Shown here: positions 46,691 to 58,300 of the stretch, piece by piece
Layout of the letters: the number at the start of each line of letters is the position of its first letter
How positions within the stretch are numbered: the stretch's first letter is position 1
Source: Neurospora intermedia
Lineage: Eukaryota; Ascomycota; Sordariomycetes; Sordariales; Sordariaceae
Direction: 5' to 3'
DNA: 64,000 nt
Assembly: GCA_037102815.1 (NCBI GenBank)
Contig: BTPP01000002.1
Span: 2,232,001-2,296,000, forward strand
Position numbers and translations under genes: made by a program
The notes under the pieces: generated by a model
Databases searched by the model: none
Told to the model about the DNA's origin: nothing
What the model saw: only the letters and a program-made list of their open reading frames with translations

Positions 46691-47968
46691 TCAAGCCCTT
46701 CGCTTGCCGCCCTTGCCGCCAAGTGATAGCTTTTCCAGCCCCTTCTCTGCATCTGACAAAGGCCTTCCAACATTTGCCGGAATCTCGAACACGGCGTGTT
46801 CCTCTTCCTCTTGTTGATCTTCCTCATCTTCCTCATCATCTGAATCGCTTCCGCTATCATCCTCCTCATCCTCGTCCTCGTCGAGTTCTTCTTCCTCCAC
46901 AGCCTCACCCGCATCAATCTTCGCCTGTTGTTCCTGAATAGCCTTCTCCAGTTCCTTGAGCATCTTCTTGGTAAACCCTGAAGCCTCCACAGTGGCGTCC
47001 AACCGCTTAGCGCCATCCTTGCCAACCGTCTTCTTAGCATCCTTAAAGAAAGGGCCGGGTTGTGTAGGCACAAAGTGGAAGCGCTTTTTGAAGAACCTCT
47101 TGATGCATTCGACATCGCGGTCAAAGTACATCTCGGCGTTTACGTGGTCCATAGACACCATTTGTGGGAAGTCGATAATGACTGGGACAAGGGTCACCGT
47201 CTCCGTCTCCTTCTCCTCGCCGTCCTCGATCGTGTACTTGTTGGTCCGCTCCTCTTTGATCAAAATGTTGAACTCGTTGAAATCACCATGGATCAGCCCG
47301 TGCTTGGCCAGTCGAAGGATGAGGTCGATAAGCTCAGCGTAGAGGCTCGCGGGGTCTGGAACCGAGGAGACCTGTCTAAGTGGTAGGGACTCGACCAGGC
47401 TCATGACGATAGTGTGTCGGGACTGGGAAATCGGTTCGGGAACGGGAAAGCCTTCTTCTTGGAGAGCCTGCATGAAGGCATATTCCTTCATGGCCGCGAG
47501 CCGCGAGAGATACATCCATGAGCCGCCTTGCCGGTTGCGCAGGTAGTCGCGGTTCGACTTGACGGTACGGAAGGAAATGCGGCCTAGGCGATGGATCTTG
47601 AGAATCTTCTGCTTGCCGGTCTTGTCGGCTACGATCATGATGTCGGATTCCTTGCCGACACCCACACGACTGCCGACGCTGTAGACGACATCTTTCGATG
47701 AGTGGGTGTGCAGGGCCAGATAGTCAAGACCGCCGTAGGTCAGTCGGTAGCCGTCGTACTTGGCCTCCTTCATGCGTCCGATGAGGCCAGACTTGGCAAG
47801 GGTCGCTATGCTCTTGTGAACACCGCTGGCACCGCCCTTGAGACGGGCAACTCTCTCGATCAGAGGGGTCGGGACAAGCTCGTGGTTCTTGCTGCCCATC
47901 TCAACGGCAGTCAAGACTCTCCAGTCTTCTGCCGTGAGATAGCGTAAAACTCTGGTGTCCAAAAACAT
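46691..47968 (-). CDS. RIO2: RIO2 atypical protein kinase
   Basis: Single exon, 425 aa. An N-terminal winged helix (residues 1-90, RYLTAEDWRVLTAVEMG) precedes the RIO kinase domain. Key residues are the nucleotide loop GVGKESDI (103-110), the ATP lysine K124 (ILKIHRLGR), the catalytic Asp D229 in HGDFNEFN and the metal-binding Asp D266 in IIDFPQM. A long acidic stretch (EEEELDEDEDEEDD) near 350-390 is followed by a basic end (GGKGGKRRA). Rio2 associates with pre-40S particles and its ATPase cycle is needed for late 18S rRNA maturation and 40S release. All catalytic residues are intact. The start ATG directly follows a run of A/T. Confidence 0.97.
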   Translation of the reverse strand: MFLDTRVLRYLTAEDWRVLTAVEMGSKNHELVPTPLIERVARLKGGASGVHKSIATLAKSGLIGRMKEAKYDGYRLTYGGLDYLALHTHSSKDVVYSVGSRVGVGKESDIMIVADKTGKQKILKIHRLGRISFRTVKSNRDYLRNRQGGSWMYLSRLAAMKEYAFMQALQEEGFPVPEPISQSRHTIVMSLVESLPLRQVSSVPDPASLYAELIDLILRLAKHGLIHGDFNEFNILIKEERTNKYTIEDGEEKETETVTLVPVIIDFPQMVSMDHVNAEMYFDRDVECIKRFFKKRFHFVPTQPGPFFKDAKKTVGKDGAKRLDATVEASGFTKKMLKELEKAIQEQQAKIDAGEAVEEEELDEDEDEEDDSGSDSDDEEDEEDQQEEEEHAVFEIPANVGRPLSDAEKGLEKLSLGGKGGKRRA

Positions 47969-48812
47969 GATTGTGGGTTTCTGTTTGGATTTTTTTTTTT
48001 TCAGGTAATTGTCGGTCTAGTTGCTGGGAGATATTTTCTGATGTTGTCTTGACCCAAGAGAGCTATTAGGTTGCTGTTTACGACGCTCTCGTCGAAGTCA
48101 AAGTCAAGGTGGGTGAAGCGCAAAGCTGATGTCCAGAACGGAAAGTGGGCGTCCCCCAAATTCCAAATGCACGGTTGCGATAACATCTTCCCGATAAGAT
48201 AGGGCTGGCTGTGGGCTCCATTCCATCGTTGAGCTGTGCCTGCCCGGTCAAGCGTCAGGTCCAGGCCAGTAGCTTATCTTATCAGAAGCTTGGAGGGAGC
48301 GGAATTTGTATCTTCCAGGCTCTGATGACGCCTCGGCCCCACCGAGGCTCCCAGACCCACTTGAGGCGGGCAGCATTGGATCGCAGGGGCGTTCTCAGCC
48401 AGACGGGGGAGCTTCAGGCGGCAAGCGAGTCGCGTAACCACCATCGGAGCTCCCTGGCGTTAGTACCGTAACTGCCACTGACCTTTGCTGGCTTTCAGCA
48501 ACTGAGGTGCTTCTGGGCGAACCTGCAAAAGCTCCGGTCCAACCTCCAAAACCGTCACCTGAACAACATAACAACCTCCAAACAACCGCAGCCAACTCAT
48601 CCACTTTTGATTTTGACATTCTGCTCACGACTGGAGCTCAAGTTTCTGTCGCTCAAGCAAACTCGGTGACAAAACTTGAACATTTCTTACAGCAGCGAAC
48701 GCCACCGCCGCGTCCACCTACCCCGGTTAGCCCAACCGACCTTGGTTTCCCCTCCAACTGGACCCATCGGCTCCGCGAACCCTCCCACCTACAACCATCA
48801 CGGCCAGTAATC
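47969..48812. promoter_or_regulatory. Divergent promoter region, RIO2 / RPN1
   Basis: This 840-bp stretch separates two divergent start codons and probably contains both promoters. A T-run lies at 47990-48001. The frame of RPN1 is open upstream to 48507, but the ATG at 48813 fits the family. Confidence 0.5.
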
Positions 48813-51715
48813 ATGGCGCAAGAAAGCGACCTGTCCAAGACGGCCGATAAGGGCAAGGGAAAGGCCGTCGATGACGAGAAGAAGCAAGATGTCGATGGAA
48901 AGACCCCCGCAAACGGAAAGAAGGAGGAGGAACAGAATGGTGGGTTTATCGGCCACTTCGACCGACTTGAGATATCGGCGCCGGGCTTCTGCTGACAGCG
49001 CTTTGCGTTAGCTTCCGAGGAACTCAGTGAAGAGGATCAGCAGCTCAAGAGCGAGCTTGAGATGCTCGTTGAGCGGCTAACGGTTGGTGCTTCGCAATGA
49101 CGTGATACAGGCTGAAGACCGGCTTCTCTAACAGCACAATGTCTCCAGGAATCCGATGCGACCCTCTACAAGCCGGCCCTCGAGGCCATGAAGAACTCTA
49201 TCAAGACATCCACATCCTCCATGACGGCGGTACCGAAGCCGCTCAAGTTCCTGCGCCCGCACTATGAAACCATGACGAAACTCTACGACGAGTGGCCCGC
49301 TGGCGACGACAAGTCATCTCTCGCAGATGTTCTATCGGTGATCGGCATGACATACTCGGACGAGGACCGCCAGGATACTCTGAAATACAGACTTCTTTCC
49401 CCGACGCAGGACATCGGCTCGTGGGGTCATGAGTACGTTCGCCATCTCGCCCTCGAGATTGGCGAGGTCTACGCCAAGCGCATAGCCAATGATGAGCCGA
49501 CTCAAGAGCTGGTCGATCTTGCCCTGGTTCTGGTGCCGCTCTTCCTCAAGAGCAACGCTGAAGCTGATGCCGTCGATCTGATGAGCGAGCTCGAGATCAT
49601 CGAGGAGCTTCCCAAGTTTCTCGACGAGAACACCTATTCGAGAGTCTGCCTGTACATGGTCTCCATGGTCAACCTCCTAACCTACCCTGACAACGAGACG
49701 TTCCTTCGCGTGGCGCACAGCATCTACAAGAAATACAACCAGCACACCCAAGCCATGGTGCTTGCGATTAGACTCAACGATCTTGGACTCATCGAGAAAG
49801 ATTTTGAGGCGGCGGACGAGGATCCTGCGCTTCGCAAGCAGCTCGCTTTCCTTATCGCGCGCCAGGGCATTCCATTGGAGTTTGAAAGGAGCAATGATGA
49901 CGACGAAAAGATCTACGAGTGCCTTTCCAACCAGAAGCTGTCGGAGTATTTCAAGTCGCTCGGGAAGGAACTCAACATCTTGGAGCCAAAAACGACTGAG
50001 GATATCTACAAGAGCCACCTCGAAAGCAGCCGTGTTGCTGGTATGACCAACTTTGATTCTGCCCGACACAATCTTGCCGCCGGCTTCGTCAACGCTTTTG
50101 TCAATGCCGGCTTTGGGAGTGACAAGATGATGCTCGTTGGCAAGGACAAGGACAGCTGGGTGTGGAAGACCAAGGATGAGGGTATGATGTCTACAGTGGC
50201 GTCGCTGGGAACTCTGCTCCTTTGGGACGTCGAAAACGGTCTTGACCATGTCGACAAGTATACTTATCTCGAGGAGGAGCAAATCCAAGCTGGCGCATAC
50301 CTCGCGATCGGTATCATGAATACTAACGTTAGGACGGACTCCGAGCCCGCGATGGCCCTGTTGGCTGATCCCGACAAGCTTGCGCACAAGAACCCGCTCA
50401 TCCGCGTAGCTACCATTATGGGTCTCGGATTGGCATACGCGGGGTCCTGCAAGGAGGAGCTTCTCTCGTTCCTGGTCAACATTATCAGCGACCCTGAGGA
50501 GAGCATGCAGGTGTCGGCCATGGCTGCCCTGGCCTGCGGTATGATTTTTGTTGGCTCCTCCAATTCCGAAGTCAGCGAGGCCATCGTGACTACCTTGTTG
50601 GACGAAGAAAGTGGAAGCCGCCTCAATGACAAATGGTCCAGATTCCTTGCGCTTGGCTTGGGTCTCCTCTATTTCGGTCGCCAGGAACAGGTGGACGTTA
50701 TTCTTGAGACGCTCAAGGCGGTTGAGCACCCTATGGCGAAGCCAACTGCTGTTCTTGCTGAGATTTGCGCCTGGGCTGGCACCGGTGCCGTCCTCAAGAT
50801 TCAGGAGCTCCTTCACATTTGCAACGAGCACATTGAGGATGGAGAGGAGAAGAAGGGCGAGGAGTTGCTTCAGGCTTATGCCGTTCTGGGTATTGGCTTG
50901 ATTGCCATGGGCGAAGATGTTGGACAGGAAATGGTTCTCCGCCATTTTGGCCACCTTATGCACTACGGCGAAGCTAACATCCGGCGAGCGGTGCCGCTGG
51001 CTATGGGTCTCATCAGCCCCAGCAACCCTCAAATGAAGGTTTACGACACTCTGTCACGGTACAGTCACGACAATGACAATGAAGTGGCCATCAACGCCAT
51101 TTTCGCTATGGGTCTCCTGGGTGCCGGTACGAACAACGCTAGACTTGCCCAGCTGCTCCGTCAGCTGGCTAGCTACTATCACAGAGATCAGGAGTCTTTG
51201 TTCATGGTCCGTATCGCACAAGGTCTCTTGCACATGGGCAAGGGCACTCTTTCCGTCAGCCCCTTCCACACAGATCGTCAAGTGCTTTCGAACGTGGCGA
51301 CGGCTGGTCTCCTCGCTGTCTTGGTCGCCATGATTGATGCCAAGCAGTTCATTACATCGAAGTCTCACTATCTCCTCTACTGGATTGTGACAGCAATGCA
51401 CCCTCGCATGCTTGTTACCCTGGATGAGGACTTGAAGCCTTTGACAGTGAACGTTCGTGTCGGTCAGGCTGTTGATGTGGTGGGCCAGGCTGGTCGCCCC
51501 AAGACCATCACTGGTTGGCAGACCCAGAGCACACCGGTACTGCTGGGCTATGGTGAGCGTGCTGAGCTCGAGGATGACCAATACATCAGCCTTAGCAGCA
51601 CCCTTGAGGGTCTCGTCATTCTTCGCAAGGTACGTGCAGATCGATAACACTGCCTGTCAAATTGTGTTTTACTAACTTTTGTCCGCAGAACCCCGACTGG
51701 GAGGGCGAGAAGTAG
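48813..51715 (+). CDS. RPN1: 26S proteasome regulatory subunit RPN1
   Basis: Exons are 48813-48939, 49012-49082, 49149-51629 and 51689-51715; the product is 901 aa, the expected size. The second donor (GTTGGT) is weak, but only this site joins ERLT-ESDATLYKPALEAMK in frame. The last exon encodes just NPDWEGEK and stop. The protein has a charged N-terminus, the conserved RPN1 N-terminal helices (PHYETMTKLYDEWP, YSDEDRQDTLKYRLL, WGHEYVRHLALEIG), and a toroid of proteasome/cyclosome repeats (ATIMGLGLAYAGS, AALACGMIFVGS, RFLALGLGLLYFG, AINAIFAMGLLGAG). It ends in a conserved beta-rich segment. Rpn1 is the base scaffold that docks ubiquitin shuttle proteins and Ubp6. Confidence 0.97.
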
Positions 51716-53221
51716 AAGGGCTGCAGATTGGGCGATGTATAGGGTTATGTGGTTCGGTGTGTCTTAGAACGTTGGGAGGGATCGTCAGGAGGAGATGGAA
51801 GTATTCATCGAGAGAGCCAAAGAAAGGGCGGCTAAGCAGACACCACGCACGTGCATATGCAGTAGAAAAGCGGACTATATCATTTAAACTGTGTTATAAG
51901 GTTCCCAACGGATATTCAAGGTAGCATTTCTGGGAATTCGATTGCAAAGATTGTACAAAGGGGTCTTGTGGTTGATGCAGTGTGGACCCTTCATTCCACT
52001 GGCATTAGATCTTTACACGCAGTCCAGCTGGCAACCTATTGGAATTAGGGTGCTGAAAATGTCGGCCACTGCGTTCGGCTTCTTTCTTCACTTTTCATCT
52101 TTTTTCTCTCTCGTCCATCGATAAGAAAGGTTCAAGTTCTGTCATTGCGGCCCGGTGACTCACTGTACGTAATCGTAACTTATCTTGGTGCCGAGGTCAT
52201 CTGGGGAGTCAGTGGCGAGTGGATGTTGTTGATTTGCATGTTGCGCCAAGCGTGGCATCGGTGTTAGCAAATAGGAGTCTCCGGGAATCGAATAGTACAG
52301 CAGAATGGTTATATCTCAAGAGGTTCTGTGCCATTTTGGCCCTTACTCAGGAATGGATATGGTGTCATAAGCCTGATAAAAGTCACGAATACTATGTCCG
52401 CAAGACTGTGAAGTTGTTGAATACAAGTAAAGGCAGACGAAGTACCTATGTATGTAGGTAAGGTGTTAGGTACCTAGGTAGTTGTCACACCTACCTATCT
52501 AGGTACCCAGGTCCCGTCTATTCCGGGGCCGGGGCTGCATAAAAAGAGCGCTTAGTGCCACCGGGCCTGCCATTGCGGTGGATGATCCCTCTAGCGCTAC
52601 AAGTCTGCGGCGCACTCTTAAACACGTCTGCAAGGAAGGATCTAAAAGGCAAGAAGTGGGGGGAAAAATTCCATGTCAGACAAATGTTAGTTGTTTTGAC
52701 TTGATTACTCGACACTTTCATTCAGCGGTTTCTCTTTACCCGAACCTCAGCTGTCTGTCAAACTGTTCCTAAACCTCTCGAGAATCATTCCCTCGGTTCC
52801 CTTCGGTGGCAGCTGTCGTGCCATTCTCCAAGAACCATCTGATCCTTCTTTGCAGTCTGCACGAACGCATCTGATCATCGGGTTCGTTGATTGGCTGGGT
52901 TGCGTCACCACAAAGACAAATTAGTCTATTCCGCTCGAGCAAGGCGAGAGGACACGGCGTTCTGCAGGTAACGTTATGCAGTGTTACTGTTGCTTTTATA
53001 GCTATGGTGGCTGACAGTGTTGAGTAGATTGTAACTATCAACATCTGTGAGATCCAGGCCAGCTTGAATTCTTGATATTCGGGTTTGAAGGGTTGGATTA
53101 AAGGCGTGTCTTACATCAAAACCGCGTCCCGAGTTTCTCACCGTCTCTTGTTTAAAGAGGATCAAATTTTGGCGTGGGCCGACCTCGAAAGGAAAAAGCT
53201 CAAGAAGAGGAAAGGTCCAAC
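51716..53221. other. Intergenic region, RPN1 to MATE transporter
   Basis: This 1.5-kb stretch has no recognised gene. It contains a TACCTAGGTA palindrome at 52471-52480 within a cluster of CCTA/TAGG strings (52440-52515). The last 100 bp are the likely leader of the MATE gene. Confidence 0.5.
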
Positions 53222-55410
53222 ATGTCTTCCTACCGAGCCATACCTCCCAAGAAGAGGTCGGGGGCGGGCCTTGATTTTGCGTCTTCTTTCCGTTCTGCAT
53301 CGCCGCTGGCCCAAGAGGTGTTGGCCCGAGACTTGGCTGAATTCTCGGATGATGCGGCTGACGAAGTCGACAATGAAGCTCTATCCGTAAGCGACAACGA
53401 GGACGAGACACCGGGTCCTACGCTTTACAGACGACCTAGCGGTGTCGCCTTTGGGGCGATTAGACCTGCCCTGGCTGGGCCCGGAGGACTAGAAGAAGCG
53501 CCAATTCTCACCAGAGCCGAAAGGACGCGAAGTCGTGACGAGGAGCGATCTCTCCTCAGAGACAACCACATCCTTCCTCCGAAGCATGACCGTCCACCGC
53601 AAAAGCCGACACTGTTCAGGGCTTTATATACCCGAATCTTCAGTACCAAGGTCCCGCGAAGGATACCGGATGAAGAAGTGGCCGCCAGTCCTATCCAGAT
53701 CGTCATTGCTCCTCCCACACCAGTGACCGAGACTGAGCCATTGCTTGGTGACAGAAGTCTCCGACACCGCGGCGCCAACGGTCACGGCGTCATCAGTCAC
53801 GGCGATGAACCCTCATCTCACCATCACGACCATGAACACGACCATCTCAACGAACAATGGGAAGCCGCCGTCGCGGCCGGTCAGATCAAGACCACGTGGC
53901 AGCGCGAAGCCAAGACCATTGCTGTGTATTCGCGCTCTCTCATCGTGACTTTCCTGCTCCAGTACTCACTCAACGTCACATCTATCTTCGCCGTCGGCCG
54001 CCTCGGCACCCTTGAGCTCGGTGCCGTCTCCCTTGCCACCATGACTGCTAGCATCACCTGCTATGCGCCCATCCAAGGGCTCGCCACCTCTCTCGACACG
54101 CTATGCGCCCAAGCCTACGGAAGCGGCCACAAGACGCTCGTAGGGCTGCAGCTCCAACGCATGGTATATTTCCTGCTCCTTCTGCTCATCCCCGTTGCGG
54201 CAATCTGGCTCAACGCCGAGTCGATCCTGGCCGCCATGATTGAGAAGGACAGCGCCAAGCTTGCGGCCCAGTATCTCAGGGTCATTCTCCTCGGCACCCC
54301 TGCCTATGCCATGTTCGAGAGCGGGAAGCGGTTCGTACAAGCCCAAGGCCTGTTCCACGCTACCACCTACGTGCTTTTGATCGCGGCGCCGGCCAATGTG
54401 CTGTTGAACTGGCTCTTTGTGTGGAAGCTCGGGTGGGGTTTCATCGGCGCTCCGCTGGCGGTCGCGGTGACCCAGAACATGCTGCCCCTGCTCCTGTTGC
54501 TGTATGTCTGGAAGGTTGACGGGAGGCAGGCATGGGGAGGCTTCAGGAAGGCGGCGCTGAAGAACTGGGGCCCCATGGTTCAGCTCGCGCTGCCGGGAAT
54601 GGTGATGGTGGTGGCGGAGTGGTTCGCGTTTGAGATTCTGACGCTAGCGAGCGGGAGGATTGGTGTCGCTCACCTGGCGGCGCAGAGTGTTCTTGTTACT
54701 GTCACGTCCACAACATTCCAGATCCCCTTTCCGTTGTCGATTGCTGGCTCGACCAGAGTTGCTAACCTGATCGGGGCTAAGTTGGTGGATGCTGCGAAGA
54801 CGTCAGCTAAGGTGGTAAGTATCTATTGATATGTCTCTATCTGATTTCTTTTCGTTCGACTCAACGTCTCAAGAGGATGGGGTACTAACAATGTATGTGG
54901 CTTTAATCAGACGATTGTCGGCGGTGTCATCGTCGGTCTCTTCAACGTGACACTACTGTCCGTCTTCCGGAACCAGATCGCTCTGTTGTTCACCCAAGAC
55001 CCCGAGGTGATCGAGCTGGTGGCCCAGACACTTCCTGTGTGTGCCATTATGCAGTTGTTTGATGGCATGGCAGCGGTGTCGCACGGTCTGTTGCGGGGAA
55101 TCGGTCGCCAGGAAATCGGCGGCTATGTGAACCTCATCGCCTACTATGTGGTTGCCTTGCCCTTGTCGTTCGGCTTGGGCTTTAGCTTGGGATGGGGTCT
55201 CGTGGGCTTGTGGATGGGAGTTACGTTTGGACTGTTACTGTTTGTCTACCCTTTTTCTTTTCCTCCTCGTCGCCTACCTCCTCAAGAGCAAAATACTGAC
55301 CTTGAGCTTATTCCGTCTGCAGGGTGTCTTTGGTTGAGTATTGGTTTATCTGGTACTCCGATTGGGAACTGGCTGCCAGGGAGGCAGAAAACAGAAATGC
55401 CTCTGGTTAA
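53222..55410 (+). CDS. MATE-family multidrug/toxin efflux transporter
   Basis: Exons are 53222-54814, 54911-55239 and 55323-55410; the product is 669 aa. A hydrophilic N-terminal extension of about 235 residues (Arg/Asp/Pro-rich, with SHHHDHEHDH near its end) precedes a MATE transporter. Twelve hydrophobic segments form two MatE halves, starting LIVTFLLQYSLNVTSIFAVG and QLALPGMVMVVAEWFAFEIL. Typical MATE strings are GLATSLDTLCAQAYGSG and FQIPFPLSIAGSTRVANLIGA. The short last exon (VSLVEYWFIWYSDWELAAREAENRN) completes the end seen in fungal relatives and fixes the donor GTTTGT at 55240. Family members use H+ or Na+ gradients to export organic cations from the cytosol or into vacuoles. The substrate is unknown. 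Confidence 0.93.
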
Positions 55411-56345
55411 CAGCACCCGAGTGTCTTTCAATATTCAAGCATTTCGGGCGTTTCCATACGCTGCGATAAGGACGAGAGCATATCACTGCGTGCATCGACT
55501 ATGATCTGGCGCTTATCACATTATTTAGAATTTCGGAAATTTTATATAAGTCCTCACGTTGCACGGGTACTTTATGGTGACTGAGAGCAAAAAATCATCA
55601 ACTCGGTAATGGCACCTAGGTTTCCATCCGTTCTTCGGCGTTTGAGCATCGTGCTACTGGTGTGTGTTTTCAGACGAAGTGCAGGGTAAGCGGGCACCCT
55701 CGCCTGGCGCGTTGGTCGCTGACGTCTTGTCAGGGGAAACAACAAATGGGAGTGCTCATCCGTACTCCACGATACGCGTGGGGAAGCGAATGCAGGGATC
55801 AACGGTACCTGAATTTCACTACCGAGGGATGGCTCGGCGGTGAACAGATCAATAAAGTGTGCTGTAGCATTCCCAGCCCAAAGCGATTGGAAGCTCTGCG
55901 TCGAAAACCCCTATTTTCTGCTTGGGCAAAACAAACAGTTGACATACAAAAAGATGCGATTCCCATCTCAACGGCCAGCTCGCTTGCGTCCACGAAAACT
56001 GCCAAAACAGTCTCTCATCTCAGGCCTCGGAAGATTCTTTATTCTCCGAGCCTTGCCAACGTTCAATGCGAGCCCAACCGATACCCACCGTAGTCGCCCG
56101 GGCACCCAAGCAACAGATTAACGTAGACCGCACCCAAGTTACACCACCTAAGCCATGGCAATTTCCGAGGTCATCAAGACGGTTTTGGTTTTTATCTTTC
56201 CTGTCATCTTCTCTGTCCTATGGACATTCGTTGCTTCTTCTAGCTTCACGCAGTACCTCAAATTCTTAGATAATCCTATCAATTCGCCATTTGAAAGACC
56301 TCAGTCGGGTGCCGTGCTAGCCAAAGCTTGACGAGCTCTGAGTGG
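55411..56345. other. Intergenic region up to element 2
   Basis: This 930-bp stretch holds the MATE 3' UTR and the small ORF at 56155-56331, listed separately. No other coding sequence is convincing. Confidence 0.5.
56155..56331 (+). CDS. Possible small membrane protein, 58 aa
   Basis: The ATG in a strong context (AAGCCATGGCA) opens a 58-codon frame starting MAISEVIKTVLVFIFPVIF. It has one strongly hydrophobic segment over about residues 7-27, then a polar end (SPFERPQSGAVLAKA). It ends 15 bp before the duplication flanking element 2. No family is recognised. It could be a genuine small one-pass protein, the first exon of a gene interrupted by the transposon, or chance. Confidence 0.3.
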   Translation: MAISEVIKTVLVFIFPVIFSVLWTFVASSSFTQYLKFLDNPINSPFERPQSGAVLAKA

Positions 56346-56354
56346 CTCGTAAAG
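56346..56354 (+). repeat. Target-site duplication, left copy (element 2)
   Basis: CTCGTAAAG lies directly outside the left inverted repeat and is repeated exactly at 59719-59727. Confidence 0.92.
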
Positions 56355-56420
56355 CGACCCGGATAATCCGACTGTGTTCGATTCCAATCCGACTGTGTGG
56401 GGGCCGTCTGGCCAATGGCA
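56355..56420 (+). repeat. Left terminal inverted repeat of element 2
   Basis: It pairs with 59653-59718 with a single G/A difference (GTGTGGG against GTATGGG), itself a RIP-type transition. Confidence 0.92.
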
Positions 56421-56616
56421 AACCGTGAGCCACCATATCAGCGCCCGCCAAATTTGCTAGCGAGCAATATTGTATAATATTTCTATATATTAGTAGTAAC
56501 AATTGAAGTAATTGAGCACATCGCTGTCGCTGTTATTATTTACTATCGTAGTTAGTAAGTGTGGTATTGAGGGGGGGGTTTTCGTTTGGTATAGTAACTA
56601 ACCGTGCGCTGTAGAA

Positions 56617-58300
56617 ATGCTTGAAATCGTCGATTTGATTGCCTCCTCCCTTATATTCGCGCTACGCGCTCCTAATTTAATTCCCTCTCTTAAATGGATT
56701 AAGACCGAATTACGCGACGATAATAAAGAGTTTCTTAATATTAATAAGCTTATTAAAGAGGAGAAGTTATTTTTAATTCCCGTTGCCGTCGTTCCGTTCT
56801 ATTATTATTATTCCTTATTAATTTTAAGTTTAAATTCTTTATCCTCCTCGTTATTAAGTTCGAGTAATGAGTCCGGTATATTAGAGAAGGCGAAGTCGGT
56901 TAGTAAAGGCGAGTCCGCTCTTAATAAGTTTTCTATTTAGTATTGGACCGATATTAATACTATTATTAAAGAGATTAGTATTGTAATTACCGAGATCGGT
57001 TTTAGTATTATTAAAATACGTACTAGTAATTACTGCTATAGTAAGCCGGCGCAGTATAATTTCGAATATTTTGAGGGACCGTTGCATTGCAGTAAGAAGT
57101 ATAAGACCGTCGAGACTACCCTTCGACCGTTGGCGGGTAATATAAAAAAAGATTGTGGATGGAAAGTAAAGTTCGTTTTATCCGCTAAATTTACTATATA
57201 GTAATTTACGTTTATAGTATTTGCTTATATATATAACTTTAATTTAGATAGTGTAGTATACTATACCGCTAACTATTGACTTTAATATACTAGCGAAGTA
57301 GAGGAGAGTATCCTTCGTATAGTAAAGTAATTAAAGATTTCTTTAACCGATATTATTTTATTTATTTGTAAGGAGTTTAGTATTATAATTATTAGGCGCG
57401 ACGTTTTTAATGTACTAGTAATTAATAAATAGAAGCTGGCCGGTATTTTAATTCTTACCTAATAATTCTTAAATAATCTAATTAAAACTAAAGGTATTTA
57501 TAAGAACATTTACTATTACAATAACGAGGAGGATGGTTTAATAGAGAGGATATTTTGGATTTATCTTTAGTGTATCGAGTAGTTGAGGAAGAATTTAGAG
57601 GTTATAAGTTTGGACTGTACGTATAAAGTTAATAAATTCGATATGCCTCTCCTTTAGATATGTGGTGTAACGGCTATATATACGACTTTTAATATCATTT
57701 ATTGTTTATTAAGTAGGGAGAAGGAAGTTTACTTTACGTAGGTATTTTAGTAAATTGAGGCTATATTCTTAAAGTATAGGATCCCCTCCCCTCTAATTAT
57801 TATTATAGACTACAATAAAGCTTATAAGAAGGTTTGCTGGGTAATTTTCTCTATTACCTAGTATTAGATCTATTTCTGGTATATAATAAAGAATATTGCT
57901 TTTAATATTAAAAAGAAGTAGGAGGGTAGTTTCGAGGGTATAATATTGGGTAATCGCAGTAGTAACGGAAATTATTTTTATAAGGATTACTATATAAATA
58001 TTAACCCTACTAATAAAGATTTTAATGCCCGCTGCATTGCCGCTATAATATTGAATAGAGACAATTACGAGTTCTATTTAGAATTAAGCGTTAAAAACTT
58101 TTATAATTAGTTTATTAATAGTAGTAGTAAAGTTCCTAACGGTTTAGACTGTAATTAGTTCGCTAATGTAGATGGGATTTTGGGCGTTTGGAAGGCAGTA
58201 GTTTACTTTAATATAGAGGAGGGATTCTACTAATAATAGAGGGTGTTGTTGAGGGAGTTCCCTAAGTAAAAAGGTACGATTATTATATTTATTTATTATT
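56617..58300 (+). pseudogene. RIP-inactivated MULE transposase (element 2)
   Basis: An open stretch at 56617-56940 (MLEIVDLIASSLIF...) is followed by a frame broken by many TAG/TAA codons. The catalytic core is clear: LEVISLDCTYKVNKFDMPLL with the first Asp at 57613, CGVTAIYTTFNIIYCLLSRE, and IIIIDYNKAYKK with the second Asp at 57808. WYIIKN follows at 57877, the W-H-x-x-K-N position with His changed to Tyr (CAT to TAT, a RIP-type change). Stop codons stand where Gln or Trp are expected, again fitting C-to-T on either strand. The outer limits are approximate. Not functional. Confidence 0.87.

Noticed and set aside
49677-51032. 451-codon open frame opposite RPN1
   Set aside because: Antisense shadow of a codon-biased gene, with no recognisable domain.
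44958-55410. Possible secondary-metabolite cluster (reductase, MATE transporter)
   Set aside because: They are separated by RIO2 and RPN1, and no backbone synthase, P450 or pathway regulator is present.
56378-56388. tRNA B-box-like string (GTTCGATTCC) in the TIR of element 2
   Set aside because: No A-box or cloverleaf can be drawn around it; it is part of the inverted repeat and recurs in both arms.
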